Part shown: positions 1 to 8,583 of the stretch, piece after piece | Layout of the letters: every line of letters starts with the position of its first letter | Position numbering within the stretch: the stretch's first letter is position 1 | Source: Thermoflexus hugenholtzii | Lineage (GTDB): Bacteria; Chloroflexota; Anaerolineae; Thermoflexales; Thermoflexaceae | Length of the DNA: 64,000 bases | Direction of reading: 5' to 3' | Assembly: GCF_018771565.1 (NCBI RefSeq) | Contig: NZ_CP076326.1 | Coordinates: 2,604,001-2,668,000 of the forward strand | Program-made: the position numbers and the translations under genes | The notes under the pieces: generated by a model | Told to the model about the DNA's origin: nothing | The model's input: only the letters and a program-made list of their open reading frames with translations | Databases searched by the model: none

Positions 1-126
1 GCCCGCTTTGACATCCGGACCGGTCGGGTCCTCCGGCTGCCCGCTGTGGTTCCCATCCCGGTCTATGAGGTTCGGGTGGACGCTGAGGGCGTGTGGGTGA
101 ACCCGGAGCCGATGCGAGGTCGTTGA
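1..126 (+). CDS. Rieske-type [2Fe-2S] protein, C-terminal end (partial)
   Basis: Reading frame 1 is open from the window edge to a TGA at 124-126 and gives 41 residues beginning ARFDIRTGRVLRLPAV. Small Rieske ferredoxins and nitrite reductase small subunits have a closely similar segment just after the second Cys-x2-His cluster-binding box (HGA-x-FD...TG...PA), followed by a short strand such as the YEVRV seen here. The cluster ligands themselves lie upstream of the window, so iron-sulfur binding is inferred from the tail only. nagA starts one base after this stop, so the two genes are probably cotranscribed. Confidence 0.6.
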   Translation, partial: ARFDIRTGRVLRLPAVVPIPVYEVRVDAEGVWVNPEPMRGR

Positions 127-127
127 G

Positions 128-1279
128 ATGGACGGGACGGTGGTGGCCATCCTGCACGCGGATCTTTACACCCCCACCCGGCGCATCCCGGATGGGGCGA
201 TCGTGTTCGGGGATGGGCGGATCCTGGCCCTGGGCCCCACGCGGGAGGTGGAGATCCCGACGGGGGCCCGCCGCATCGACGCCGGGGGTCGGCCGGTCAC
301 GCCCGGTCTGATCGATCTCCACGTGCACGGCGTGGAGGGCCGGGACATGTTCGGGCCGGAGCTGGCGGAGGCCGCGCGGCGGCTCCCCCGCTACGGCGTC
401 ACCGCCTTCGTCCCCACCACCCTGACCCTCCCCGAAGCGGAGGTTCTGGAGCGGCTGCAGGCCATGGCCCGGGTGATCCAGGCCCCGCCGCCCGGGGCCC
501 GCATCCTCGGGATCCACATCGAGGGCCCGCACCTTTCGCCGAAGCGCCCGGGGATGGCCAACCCGGCCTGGTTTCGGCCGCTGACCCCGGAGGCGGTGGC
601 CCGCTATCAGGAGGCGGCCGGCGGGCATATCCTCCTCTGGACCTTCGCGCCGGAGGAGGGGGAAGCGATGGCCGCCATCCCGGCCCTGCTCGCCCGGGGG
701 ATCGTCCCGGTGATCGGGCACAGCGACGCCACCTACGAGCAGGCGATGGAGGCCATCCGCCGGGGCGTCCGGCAGGTGACTCATTTCTTTAATGCCATGC
801 GACCCTTCCATCATCGGGAGCCGGGCCTGTTCGCGGCCGCTCTCCTGGAGCCCGGAGTGATCGCCCAGGTGATCGCCGATGGGCACCATGTGCATCCGGC
901 GGCCCTCCGGCTGCTGTTCCGGGTCAAGGGGGCCGCGGGGGTGGCCCTGATCAGCGACGCCGCCCCCTTAGCCGGCCTGCCGCCGGGGCGTTACACCTGG
1001 CTGGGCTACGAGGTGATCGTGGCCGACGGGCGCTGCCAGACCCCGGAGGGCACCCTGGCGGGCTCGGCCGCCCTGATGAACGAGGGCCTGCGGGTGCTGA
1101 TCGAGGAGGCGGGCATCGATCCCCTCGATGCGGTGCGCAGCGCCACCCTCACCCCCGCCCGCGCCCTGGGGCTGCGAGGGCTGGGCCAGCTCCGCCGCGG
1201 CGCCTTCGCCGACCTGGTCCTGTGGGAGCGCTGGGGAACGCCCGGGGCCGTCTGGATCCACGGGGAGCAGGTGGTGTAA
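128..1279 (+). CDS. nagA: N-acetylglucosamine-6-phosphate deacetylase
   Basis: Amidohydrolase-superfamily enzyme of 383 residues, the usual NagA length, which removes acetate from GlcNAc-6-P in amino-sugar and cell-wall recycling in the cytoplasm. The metal-site and catalytic residues are all visible: H65-x-H67 in LIDLHVHG, E132 in IEGPHLSP, H198 in GHSDAT, H219 in THFFNAM and catalytic D277 in ISDAAPLAG. A C-terminal composite beta-domain strand (GAFADLVLW) closes the fold. The ATG follows the preceding stop by one base. No glucosamine-6-P deaminase (nagB) lies beside it in the window, so it probably works with enzymes encoded elsewhere. Confidence 0.93.
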   Translation: MDGTVVAILHADLYTPTRRIPDGAIVFGDGRILALGPTREVEIPTGARRIDAGGRPVTPGLIDLHVHGVEGRDMFGPELAEAARRLPRYGVTAFVPTTLTLPEAEVLERLQAMARVIQAPPPGARILGIHIEGPHLSPKRPGMANPAWFRPLTPEAVARYQEAAGGHILLWTFAPEEGEAMAAIPALLARGIVPVIGHSDATYEQAMEAIRRGVRQVTHFFNAMRPFHHREPGLFAAALLEPGVIAQVIADGHHVHPAALRLLFRVKGAAGVALISDAAPLAGLPPGRYTWLGYEVIVADGRCQTPEGTLAGSAALMNEGLRVLIEEAGIDPLDAVRSATLTPARALGLRGLGQLRRGAFADLVLWERWGTPGAVWIHGEQVV

Positions 1280-1330
1280 GATGGGCGTCGCCTCCATCCC
1301 CGGACGAGATCCTCAAGCGGGGAGGGGACC

Positions 1331-2146
1331 GTGACCGCTCGCGCAGCGATCCATGACCTCGACCTGGATCGCTGGGAGGAATACGAGGACATCCTCACAG
1401 ACAGCCTGTGGCTGCTGGGGCCCCGGGCGAACCACGGCATGCACACCCCAGAATACTGGGGGAATTTCGTCCCGCAGATCCCCTATCAGGCCATGCGCCG
1501 CTTCACCCGGCGGGGGGAGCTGGTCCTGGATCCCTTCATGGGCCTGGGCACCACCCTCATCGAGGCCAAGCGCCTGGGCCGCCACGCCATCGGGGTGGAG
1601 CTGGTCCCCGGGGTGGCGGAACGGGCCCGCTGGCTGATCAGCCTGGAGAGCAACCCTTACGGGGTCCAGACCGAGATCCTGATTGGGGACAGTGCGGATC
1701 CCGCCACGGCTGAGCGGGTGCGGGAGATAATGGCGCGCTGGGGGTTCTCAGGGGCTCAACTCCTGATCCTGCATCCGCCCTACCACGACATCATCCGGTT
1801 CAGCGAGGACCCGCGGGATCTCTCCAACGCCCCCACGGAGGAGGCGTTCTACGCGGCCTTCGAACGGGTGGTGGCGAACTTCGCCCCCCTGCTGGAACCG
1901 GGTCGCTTCCTGGTGCTGGTGATCGGGGACAAATACGCCCGGGGGGAGTGGATCCCCCTGGGCTTCCGGACGATGGAGCGCGTGCTGCGCCACGGGTTCC
2001 GCCTCAAAAGCATTTGCGTCAAAGACATCCAGGAAAACCGGGGCAAGCGAGGCCAGCATCACCTGTGGCGATATCGCGCCCTGAAGGGGCGCTTCTATAT
2101 CTTCAAGCACGAATACGTCATGTTCTTCGAACGACGGGGAAGGTAA
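1331..2146 (+). CDS. DNA methylase of the N4/N6 (amino) class, orphan
   Basis: 271-residue SAM-dependent methyltransferase with a GTG start. SAM-binding motif I is DPFMGLGTTLIEAKRLGR (about residues 60-80), followed by GVEL for the ribose-binding acid. The catalytic motif IV is LHPPYHD near residue 148. Motif I precedes motif IV, as in gamma-type amino methyltransferases. The first residue of the catalytic tetrapeptide is His rather than the Asp, Asn or Ser usual in (D/N/S)PP(Y/F). No restriction endonuclease gene adjoins it, so it looks like an orphan methylase; its target sequence cannot be read from the DNA. The C-terminal part (KDIQENRGKRGQHHLWRYR) is basic and could contact nucleic acid. 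An RNA substrate cannot be excluded. Confidence 0.7.
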   Translation: MTARAAIHDLDLDRWEEYEDILTDSLWLLGPRANHGMHTPEYWGNFVPQIPYQAMRRFTRRGELVLDPFMGLGTTLIEAKRLGRHAIGVELVPGVAERARWLISLESNPYGVQTEILIGDSADPATAERVREIMARWGFSGAQLLILHPPYHDIIRFSEDPRDLSNAPTEEAFYAAFERVVANFAPLLEPGRFLVLVIGDKYARGEWIPLGFRTMERVLRHGFRLKSICVKDIQENRGKRGQHHLWRYRALKGRFYIFKHEYVMFFERRGR

Positions 2147-2155
2147 GGGGGAACG

Positions 2156-2824
2156 ATGAGCCGGGGCCCGGCCTTCCTGTTCGATCTGGATGGCACCCTG
2201 GTGGACAGCGTGTATCAACACGTGCTGGCGTGGCGGGAGGCCCTGGAGGCGGTGGGGATCTCCCTCTCCGTCTGGCGGATCCACCGCCGCATCGGCATGA
2301 GCGGGGGGTTGCTGTTGCGGGCCCTGCTGCGGGAGACCGGGCGGGAGGTGACGCCGGAGGAGGTCCACCGGATCCAGGAGCAGCACGCGGAGGCCTTCGC
2401 CCGGCTGCTCCCCCAGGTGCGCCCGCTCCCGGGGGCCCGGGAGCTCCTCGAAGCCCTCACCCGGGCCGGCATTCCCTGGGCCATCGCCACCAGCGGCCGC
2501 CGCGACGTGGCCCGCCCCCTTCTGGAGCTATTGGGAGTCGATGAGGGGATCCCGGTGATCACCCGGGAGGATGTGCAATACGCCAAGCCGGACCCCGATC
2601 TCTTCCTCGCGGCGGCGGCCCGCCTGGGGGTCCCGATCCCTGAGTGCGTGGTGGTGGGCGACAGCGTCTGGGACATGCTGGCAGCAAGGCGGGCGGGCGC
2701 CCTCAGCGTGGGCTTGCTGTCAGGCGGCTACGGTCGAGAGGAACTGGAGCGCGCAGGAGCGTATCGGGTGTATGAGGACCCCGCGGACCTGCTGCGCCAC
2801 CTGGACGAGGTGGGCGTTCGCTGA
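2156..2824 (+). CDS. HAD-superfamily hydrolase, phosphoglycolate/sugar-phosphate phosphatase-like
   Basis: 222-residue HAD phosphatase with all four motifs: I, FDLDGTLVD at the N-terminus with the nucleophilic Asp; II, IATSGRR; III, the Lys in YAKPDPDLF; and IV, VVVGDSVWDM. The alpha-helical C1 cap between motifs I and II resembles the Gph and beta-phosphoglucomutase group. A start ATG at 2156 sits behind GGGGGAACG. It lies nine bases after the methylase gene and eight bases before a glycosyltransferase gene, so the three are probably cotranscribed. The natural substrate is unknown. Confidence 0.88.
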   Translation: MSRGPAFLFDLDGTLVDSVYQHVLAWREALEAVGISLSVWRIHRRIGMSGGLLLRALLRETGREVTPEEVHRIQEQHAEAFARLLPQVRPLPGARELLEALTRAGIPWAIATSGRRDVARPLLELLGVDEGIPVITREDVQYAKPDPDLFLAAAARLGVPIPECVVVGDSVWDMLAARRAGALSVGLLSGGYGREELERAGAYRVYEDPADLLRHLDEVGVR

Positions 2825-2832
2825 GCCGGGCG

Positions 2833-3903
2833 ATGCGGATCGGCATCGACGTCCAGGCCACACGGGGGCAGAGGACCGGCATCGGTGTATACGCGGACCG
2901 GCTGCTTCGGGCGCTGCTGCGGGTGGCCCCCCAGCACGAATACGTGCCTTTGTCCTGGGAACGGGAAGGGGAGCTGCGCACCGACCAGCGGCTGCGCTGG
3001 CAGCAGTGGCTGTTGCCCCGGCGGGCCCGCGCCGCCGGCGTGGATCTGCTGCACGTGCCGGGGTTCGACGCCCCGCGCTGGCGGCCCTGCCCGGTGGTCC
3101 TGACCGTCCATGACCTCATCGGCCTGCTGTTCCCGGAGCAGCTCCCGCCCATCTCCCGCCTCTACTGGGCCTGGTGGCTGCCCCGCAGCCTGTGCTGGGC
3201 GGACCACCTGATCGCCGACTCTTCGCACACCGCCCGGGATCTGGAGCGCCGGCTGGGGATCCCCCCGGAGCGGATCACCGTGATCCCCCTGGGGGTGGAT
3301 GAGCGCTTCCATCCCGAGATCCCCCCGGAGGCCCGGGAAGCGGCCCGACGGAAATACGGCCTGGCCTTCCCGGTGATCCTCTACGTGGGAACCCTCGGGC
3401 CTCGCAAGGGGCTGGACACCCTGGTGGCGGCCTTCGGGCGGATCGCCGGTCGCATCCCCCATCATCTGGTCCTGGCCGGAAAGCCCGGCTGGTGGGTCGA
3501 TCGGCTGCTTCGGGAGATCCGGGCCCTGGGGCTGACGGAGCGCGTGCATCTTTTGGGATACGTCCCGGAGGAGGACCTGCCCGCCCTCTACCGCCTGGCG
3601 GACGTGTTCGCGTATCCCTCGCGGTATGAGGGTTTTGGGCTGCCGCCGCTGGAGGCGATGGCATGCGGGACGCCCGTGGTGTGCGCGGACGCGGCCAGCC
3701 TGCCCGAGGTCGTGGGGGACGCCGCCCTGCGGGTCCCGCCGGGGGATCCCGAGGCCTGGGCGGCGGCCCTCCTCCGGGTCCTGGAGGACGCATCCCTTCG
3801 CCGGCGCCTGCAGGAGGAGGGGCCGGCCCGGGCCCGACAGTTCACCTGGGAGGAGACCGCCCGGCGCACCCTCCGCGTCTACGAACAGGTGGCCGGCCGG
3901 TGA
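2833..3903 (+). CDS. Glycosyltransferase family 4 protein
   Basis: 356-residue retaining GT-B glycosyltransferase. The C-terminal nucleotide-sugar domain begins near residue 175 (VILYVGTLGPRKGLDTL) and carries the EGFGLPPLEAMACGTPV signature, an E-x7-E arrangement with the catalytic and donor-contacting glutamates. The N-terminal domain has a GIGVYADRLL loop and VVLTVHDLIG, typical of mannosyl- or glucosyl-transferases of the GT4 family. It lacks a signal peptide. Donor and acceptor cannot be deduced; polysaccharide or glycolipid synthesis is plausible. Confidence 0.88.
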   Translation: MRIGIDVQATRGQRTGIGVYADRLLRALLRVAPQHEYVPLSWEREGELRTDQRLRWQQWLLPRRARAAGVDLLHVPGFDAPRWRPCPVVLTVHDLIGLLFPEQLPPISRLYWAWWLPRSLCWADHLIADSSHTARDLERRLGIPPERITVIPLGVDERFHPEIPPEAREAARRKYGLAFPVILYVGTLGPRKGLDTLVAAFGRIAGRIPHHLVLAGKPGWWVDRLLREIRALGLTERVHLLGYVPEEDLPALYRLADVFAYPSRYEGFGLPPLEAMACGTPVVCADAASLPEVVGDAALRVPPGDPEAWAAALLRVLEDASLRRRLQEEGPARARQFTWEETARRTLRVYEQVAGR

Positions 3904-3920
3904 TCGAGGCTTCCTCGATC
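3902..3920. terminator. Short perfect hairpin between convergent genes
   Basis: GATCGAGG at 3902-3909 pairs perfectly with CCTCGATC at 3913-3920 across a 3-base loop. It overlaps the stop regions of both convergent genes. It has no T-run, so terminator activity is an inference from position and shape only. Confidence 0.4.
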
Positions 3921-4147
3921 TAACGCACGTGGGCTTCTCGAACCTCCCGCACCGGATCGCCCGGATAGACGCCGTAGCGGGCTTCGGTCTGGGCCCGAAT
4001 GTGATCCAGTTCGGTCAGGATCCGGAGCGCTCCGGGTTGAGGGGTCGGTCGGCAGCCCGGAAGCGGCGGATGTTCCACCTGTCTGGACTTCAGGAAACGG
4101 ATGAAGTCCAGGACCTCCAGGATGCGATCCTCCGCTAATCCTTCCAA
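3920..4147 (-). CDS. Small antitoxin-like protein (DUF2281-like)
   Basis: 75 residues from a TTG start, placed just after the hpt stop; an upstream in-frame extension would overlap hpt. The motif LAEDRILEVLDFIRFLKSRQ matches the short helical core of DUF2281-type antitoxins, where an (L/P)-E-x2-x-EVLDFI-x-FLK pattern is usual. The C-terminal half (ILTELDHIRAQTEARYGVY) is a second predicted helix. No toxin gene is adjacent on either side, so it would be an orphan or a relic. The non-ATG start and weak ribosome site make the exact N-terminus uncertain. Confidence 0.4.
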   Translation of the reverse strand: MEGLAEDRILEVLDFIRFLKSRQVEHPPLPGCRPTPQPGALRILTELDHIRAQTEARYGVYPGDPVREVREAHVR

Positions 4148-4157
4148 TCTCGCCGCT

Positions 4158-4688
4158 TCACAGAAAACGCACCGCCCCGATGTAGGGCAGGTGGCGGTAG
4201 TGCTCCGCCCAGTCGATCCCGTAGCCCACCACGAAAAGATCCGGGATCTCAAAGCCCCGGTAGTCCACGGGGACGGGGACCTGGCGGCGATACGGCTTGT
4301 CTAAGAGCACGGCGGTGCGCAGGCTGCGCGGGCCCTGGCTCCGCAAATGGGCCTGCAAATACTGCAACGTCAACCCCGTGTCCACAATGTCCTCCACCAG
4401 CAACACATCCCGATCGGTGACCGGGGCGTTGAGATCCTTCAGGATGCGGACCACCCCCGAGGTCTCGGTGGCCGTCCCGTAGCTGGAGCAGGCGATGAAA
4501 TCCACCTGAGCCCGCACCCCCTCCAGGTGCCGGAGGAGATCCGCGCAGAACACGAAGGCGCCCTTGAGGACCCCCACCACCAGCAGCTCCTGCCCCCGGT
4601 AATCCGCAGAGATCTGCGCCGCCAGCTCCCGCACCCGCGCCGCCAGCTCCTCCGCGCCGATCAGCCGCTCGATCCGATGGGGCCGCAT
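4158..4688 (-). CDS. hpt: Hypoxanthine phosphoribosyltransferase
   Basis: 176-residue purine-salvage phosphoribosyltransferase converting hypoxanthine or guanine plus PRPP to IMP or GMP. The PRPP loop is VLLVEDIVDTGLTLQYL, with the paired acidic residues before DTG. The purine-side segment FVVGYGIDWAEHYRHLPYIG is the conserved C-terminal flap and D/E region of HPRTs. The ATG is preceded by GGGAGGCTGGCC. It is transcribed divergently from mutS2, and a TATAAT box lies about 35 bases upstream. Length and motif order are normal for the family. Confidence 0.93.
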   Translation of the reverse strand: MRPHRIERLIGAEELAARVRELAAQISADYRGQELLVVGVLKGAFVFCADLLRHLEGVRAQVDFIACSSYGTATETSGVVRILKDLNAPVTDRDVLLVEDIVDTGLTLQYLQAHLRSQGPRSLRTAVLLDKPYRRQVPVPVDYRGFEIPDLFVVGYGIDWAEHYRHLPYIGAVRFL

Positions 4689-4721
4689 GGCCAGCCTCCC
4701 ATCCCAAAGTTCACCGCCCCG

Positions 4722-4727
4722 ATTATA
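4722..4727 (-). promoter_or_regulatory. Putative -10 box for hpt
   Basis: TATAAT on the minus strand, 34 bases before the hpt start, within an otherwise GC-rich divergent spacer. The hexamer 17 bases upstream (CTTAAA) is a poor -35, so the call rests mainly on the perfect -10. Confidence 0.45.
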
Positions 4728-4759
4728 CCCATGGGCCCCTTGCCTTTAAGACTCGGGTT

Positions 4760-7144
4760 ATGATCATGCCGTGGAATCCCCGAAGCGAAGAGGATGTAGT
4801 GCGCGAGCACGACCTGATCACCCTGGAATGGCCCAAGATCCGGGAGCGGCTGGCGGCTTACACCGCCTTCCCCTGGAGCGCGGAGAAGGCCCGCGCCCTG
4901 CGCCCCTCCGCCGACCCTGCTGAGGTCCTTGCCCGGCTCGCCGAAACGGAGGAGGCCCGCCAGCTCCTCGCCCGGGAGCCCGGCTTCGACCTGGGTGGGG
5001 TCCGGGATCTCCGCCCCCACCTGGAGGCAGCCCGGCACGGGGCGACCCTCTCCCCGGCCGACCTCCTCGCCCTGTGGGAGACCCTGCAGACGGCCCGGCG
5101 CGCCCGCCGGACCCTGCTGCGGCGATCCGGGGAGTGGCCCCATCTGGCCCGCTATGCCGCCCGCATGCAGGAGTTCCCGGAACTGGAGGAGGAGATCGCC
5201 CGCTGCCTGGACGAGGCGGGGGAGGTGAAGGACGAGGCCAGCCCGGCCCTCCGGGCTCTGCGCGCCGAGATCCGCCGCCTGACCCAGGAGATCCAGAGCC
5301 GGCTACAGACTTACCTCGCGGACCCCCGCTACGCGCCGTATCTGCAGGAGCCCCTGATCACCCTGCGCGGGGACCGCTTCGTGATCCCGGTGAAGGCCGA
5401 GCATCGGGGGAAGATCCCGGGCCTGGTCCACGACGTCTCCGCCAGCGGGGCCACCCTGTTCATCGAGCCGTTGCCGGTGGTGGAGCTGGGGAATCGGCTT
5501 CGCGCGGCCCGGGCCCAGGAGGAGAAGGAGATCGCCCGCATCCTGGCCGCCTTAAGCGCCGCCGTGGGCGCCCGGGCGGAGGAGATCCGCGCCACCCTGG
5601 AGGCCGTGGCGGATCTCGACCTGGCGCTGGCCAAGGCCCGCTACGCCATCGATCTGCGCGCGGAGCGCCCGGAGATCGTCCCGTGGCCGGAGGAGCCCCC
5701 CGAGCGACGGACCCAGTCGCCCCTCTGGCTGCGCCAGGCCCGCCACCCGCTGCTGGATCCCCAGCGGGTGGTGCCCATTGACATCACGCCGGACCCCGCC
5801 ACGTTCATGCTCATCCTCACCGGTCCCAACACCGGCGGCAAGACGGTGACCCTGAAAACCGTAGGGCTCCTGGCGATCATGGCCCAGAGCGGCCTGCACA
5901 TCCCGGCGGCAGAGGGCTCCCGCCTGCCGGTGTTCGACGGCATTTACGCCGACATCGGGGACGAGCAGAGTATCGAGCAGAACCTCTCCACCTTCTCCGC
6001 TCACCTCACCAACATCCTGGGCTTTTTGGAGAAAGCCACCGCCCGCTCCCTGGTGCTCCTGGACGAGCTGGGGGCGGGGACGGATCCGATGGAGGGGGCG
6101 GCGCTGGCCCGCGCCCTGCTGGAGCACTTCCACGAGCGGAGGGCCACCACCCTGGTGGCCACCCACTTCCCGGAGCTCAAGCTGTGGGCCCAGACCACGC
6201 CGGGGGCGGTCAACGCCAGCGTGGAGTTCGACCCGGAGACCCTGGCCCCCACCTATCGGGTGCGCATCGGGCTTCCCGGGCGCTCCAACGCCTTCCTCAT
6301 CGCCCGCCGGCTGGGGATGCCCGAAGCCCTGATCGCCCGCGCGCAGCGCTATGTTTCGCCGGAGGCCCTGCGCCTGGAGGCGCTGCTAACGGAGGCCGAG
6401 CGGCTGCGAGCGGAGGCCGCCCGGGCCTGGGAGGAGGCTGAACAGGCCCGGGCCGCCGCCCGCGCCCTGGAAGCCGAATGGCGCGAGCGCATCGCCCGCA
6501 TCGAGGCGGAGCGGGAGCGGCTGCTCCGCGAGGCCCGGGAGCAGATCGAGGCGCTGCTCCGGGAAGCGCAAGAAGAGGTGGAACGCGTCCGACGGCAGGT
6601 CCGGCGGATCCATCAGGCGGAGGTGGAGGCCGCCCGGCAGCGCCTGGAGGCCCTGCGGGCCCGCGCCCGGAGCCTCCGCACGTCCCCGCCCGCGGCGCCG
6701 GAGGCCCCTGCGGGGCCCGCCTTCGCCATCGGCGACCGCGTATGGGTGCGCCCCCTCCAGGCGGAAGGCGAGATCCTCCACATCGAGGGCGAGGAGGCGG
6801 ACGTGCAGGTGGGCCGCTGGCGGCTGCGGATGCCCCTCGCAGACCTGGAGCGCCGGGAACGGCCCACCCCGCCCCCGGCCGCCGCCCCCTCCCCTCCGCC
6901 GCCGGCCGGGGTGGCCCTGGACCTCGACCTGCGGGGGATGCGGGTGGAGGACGCCCTCCCCGTCCTTGAGAAATTCCTGGACGACGCCTTCCTGGCCGGC
7001 ATGCCCTTCGTGCGGATCATCCATGGCAAGGGCACCGGGGCGCTGCGCCGGGCCGTGCGGGAGCGCCTGAAAGGGCATCCTCACGTGGAGGCGTTCGAGC
7101 CCACCCCGGACGACGGCGCCACCGTCGTGCGGCTGGCGCGGTGA
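4760..7144 (+). CDS. mutS2: Endonuclease MutS2 / ribosome-collision factor
   Basis: 794-residue MutS2. The MutS core has Walker A GPNTGGKT (from residue 355), the DEQSIEQNLSTFSAHL signature loop and Walker B LLDELGAGTDPMEG. A long Ala/Glu/Arg coiled coil follows (about residues 520-650). A KOW-like strand segment (FAIGDRVWVRP) comes next, and a C-terminal Smr nuclease domain (about 720-794) contains LDLRGM and the catalytic-loop motif IHGKGTGALR. MutS2 proteins suppress recombination and, in Bacillus, act on collided ribosomes. The N-terminus could instead be a GTG at 4799 preceded by GAAGAGG, since homology begins near HDLITLEWPKI. Confidence 0.95.
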   Translation: MIMPWNPRSEEDVVREHDLITLEWPKIRERLAAYTAFPWSAEKARALRPSADPAEVLARLAETEEARQLLAREPGFDLGGVRDLRPHLEAARHGATLSPADLLALWETLQTARRARRTLLRRSGEWPHLARYAARMQEFPELEEEIARCLDEAGEVKDEASPALRALRAEIRRLTQEIQSRLQTYLADPRYAPYLQEPLITLRGDRFVIPVKAEHRGKIPGLVHDVSASGATLFIEPLPVVELGNRLRAARAQEEKEIARILAALSAAVGARAEEIRATLEAVADLDLALAKARYAIDLRAERPEIVPWPEEPPERRTQSPLWLRQARHPLLDPQRVVPIDITPDPATFMLILTGPNTGGKTVTLKTVGLLAIMAQSGLHIPAAEGSRLPVFDGIYADIGDEQSIEQNLSTFSAHLTNILGFLEKATARSLVLLDELGAGTDPMEGAALARALLEHFHERRATTLVATHFPELKLWAQTTPGAVNASVEFDPETLAPTYRVRIGLPGRSNAFLIARRLGMPEALIARAQRYVSPEALRLEALLTEAERLRAEAARAWEEAEQARAAARALEAEWRERIARIEAERERLLREAREQIEALLREAQEEVERVRRQVRRIHQAEVEAARQRLEALRARARSLRTSPPAAPEAPAGPAFAIGDRVWVRPLQAEGEILHIEGEEADVQVGRWRLRMPLADLERRERPTPPPAAAPSPPPPAGVALDLDLRGMRVEDALPVLEKFLDDAFLAGMPFVRIIHGKGTGALRRAVRERLKGHPHVEAFEPTPDDGATVVRLAR

Positions 7145-7146
7145 AC

Positions 7147-7173
7147 GTAGGCCGAAATTCGATTTCGACCTGC
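7147..7173. repeat. REP-like palindrome, family 2
   Basis: GTAGGCCGAAAT (7147-7158) and ATTTCGACCTGC (7162-7173) form a 12-bp imperfect inverted repeat with a 3-base loop, placed directly after the mutS2 stop. A related copy lies at 40627-40651 and a degenerate one near 8466-8485. Confidence 0.6.
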
Positions 7174-7218
7174 ATCGGGTTGTTTCAAGTAGGACTCTCA
7201 CCGGAACGGAGGTGCCCA

Positions 7219-8178
7219 ATGGAGGCACATCAAATGCCCACCTTCGCCGACGTGCTGCGGGCCCGGCAGGTCCTGGGGCGCTTCCTGCCCCGCACGCCCC
7301 TGCATCGCTACCCGGCTCTGGACCGGCTGCTGGGGGCCCGGGTTTACGTCAAGCACGAGAACTATCAGCCCATCGGGGCCTTCAAAGTGCGCGGGGGGAT
7401 CTATCTGATGTCCCGTCTCTCGCCGGAGGAGCGGGCCCGAGGGGTGATCACCGCCTCCACCGGCAACCACGGCCAGTCCATTGCCTACGCCGCCGCCCTC
7501 TTCGGGGTCCGGGCGGTGATTGTGGTCCCCGAGAACGCCAATCCCGTCAAAGTGGAGGCCATCCGGAGCTACGGCGCGGAGATCCGGGTCCACGGGCGGG
7601 ATTTCGACGACGCCCGCTCCTACTGCGAGCGCGTGGCCTCCGAGGAGGGTCTGCGCTACATCTCCTCGGGGGATGAGCCGGATCTCATCGCCGGGGTGGC
7701 CACGGAAACCCTGGAGATCCTGGAGGATCAGCCGGACATCGAGATGATCTTCGTTCCCGTGGGCGGGGGCAGCGGAGCGGCGGGGGCGTGCCTGGTGGCC
7801 AAGACCCTGAACCCGTCGATCCGGGTCATCGGCGTGCAGAGCGCCCGCGCCCCTGCGGCCTATCTCACCTGGCGCCACCGGCGCTGGACCGAGGCGCCGA
7901 TGGAGACCCTGGCGGAGGGCCTGGCCACGCGGCGTCCGTTTATGCTGCCCCAGCGGATCATGTGGGAGGGGCTGGACGATTTCATCCTGGTAGACGATGA
8001 AGAGCTGGTGGAAGGCGTGCGGATCTATCTGGAGAAGGCCAAGACGCTGGCGGAGCCGGCAGGCGCTGCGCCGCTGATGGCCGCCCTGCGGCTCCGGGAA
8101 CAGGTGCGTGGGAAGACCATCGCCCTGATCCTGAGCGGCGGCAACCTCTCCCCGGAGCAGCTCCGCCGCTTCCTGTGA
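7219..8178 (+). CDS. PLP-dependent threonine/serine dehydratase
   Basis: 319-residue fold-type II PLP enzyme. The Schiff-base lysine is K56 in QPIGAFKVRGG. The substrate-carboxylate loop is TASTGNHGQS, the phosphate-binding glycine loop VPVGGGSGAAG, and the cofactor-ring serine region LILSGGN. It ends without an ACT regulatory domain, so it resembles catabolic threonine ammonia-lyases or serine/threonine dehydratases rather than biosynthetic IlvA. The start at 7219 is chosen because GGAGGTG sits eight bases upstream; the in-frame codons before it fall inside the REP-like palindrome. It probably deaminates threonine to 2-oxobutanoate. Confidence 0.87.
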   Translation: MEAHQMPTFADVLRARQVLGRFLPRTPLHRYPALDRLLGARVYVKHENYQPIGAFKVRGGIYLMSRLSPEERARGVITASTGNHGQSIAYAAALFGVRAVIVVPENANPVKVEAIRSYGAEIRVHGRDFDDARSYCERVASEEGLRYISSGDEPDLIAGVATETLEILEDQPDIEMIFVPVGGGSGAAGACLVAKTLNPSIRVIGVQSARAPAAYLTWRHRRWTEAPMETLAEGLATRRPFMLPQRIMWEGLDDFILVDDEELVEGVRIYLEKAKTLAEPAGAAPLMAALRLREQVRGKTIALILSGGNLSPEQLRRFL

Positions 8179-8194
8179 AGGAAAGCCATTTCTT

Positions 8195-8520
8195 GTAGCA
8201 GCGGCTTCAGCCGCGACCCTTGCGTCATCGAAGACGCGGGTTCGGGGCTAAAGCCCCTCCTACCAAAGATCGATTTTTGTAGGAGCGGCTTCAGCCGCGA
8301 CCTTCGCAGGATCGAAGAAGACGAGGGTTCAGAGTTGAAGGCCCTCCCGTCAGAAGCGACCGGCGGTGCCATGAAGGATGACGGTTCTTCCTGCAGGAGC
8401 CGCTTTCGCCCCGACCCTGGCGCCATCGAGGACGCGAAATTCGGGGCGGAAGCCTCTCCGATCGTGAGCCGAAATTCATCGCGACATCCATGCTTGCAGG
8501 AGCGACTTCCGCCGCCACCT
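8195..8520. repeat. REP-like repeat cluster (family 1), left of vapB
   Basis: The region 8179-8583 has no gene. A full 69-bp unit occupies 8195-8263. It begins GTAGCAGCGGCTTCAGCCGC, has a central CTTGCGTCATCGAAGAC, and ends in the hairpin GGGGCTAAAGCCCC followed by TCCTAC. A second unit starts at 8279 and degenerates through 8520 with imperfect copies of the same half-elements. The left hairpin arm is GCGGCT/AGCCGC. Short frames within it are translations of the repeat and are not called. Confidence 0.8.
8279..8429 (+). repeat. 151-bp direct repeat, left copy
   Basis: This block is nearly identical to 9159-9309, with two substitutions seen by eye (ggTgcc/ggCgcc and gaTgac/gaCgac). The copies lie 880 bp apart and bracket vapB and the vapC remnant. 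Each begins with a family 1 GTAGGAGCGGC end. Confidence 0.85.
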
Positions 8521-8583
8521 TTTCCTCTCTTCCGAAGAGACGGGTTAGAATGATCTCTGAAACCCTTCAGAGGAGAGAAACCC

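Noticed and set aside
8335..8553. Small plus-strand frame
   Set aside because: Lies wholly in the repeat cluster and repeats at 9152-9370 in the other copy.
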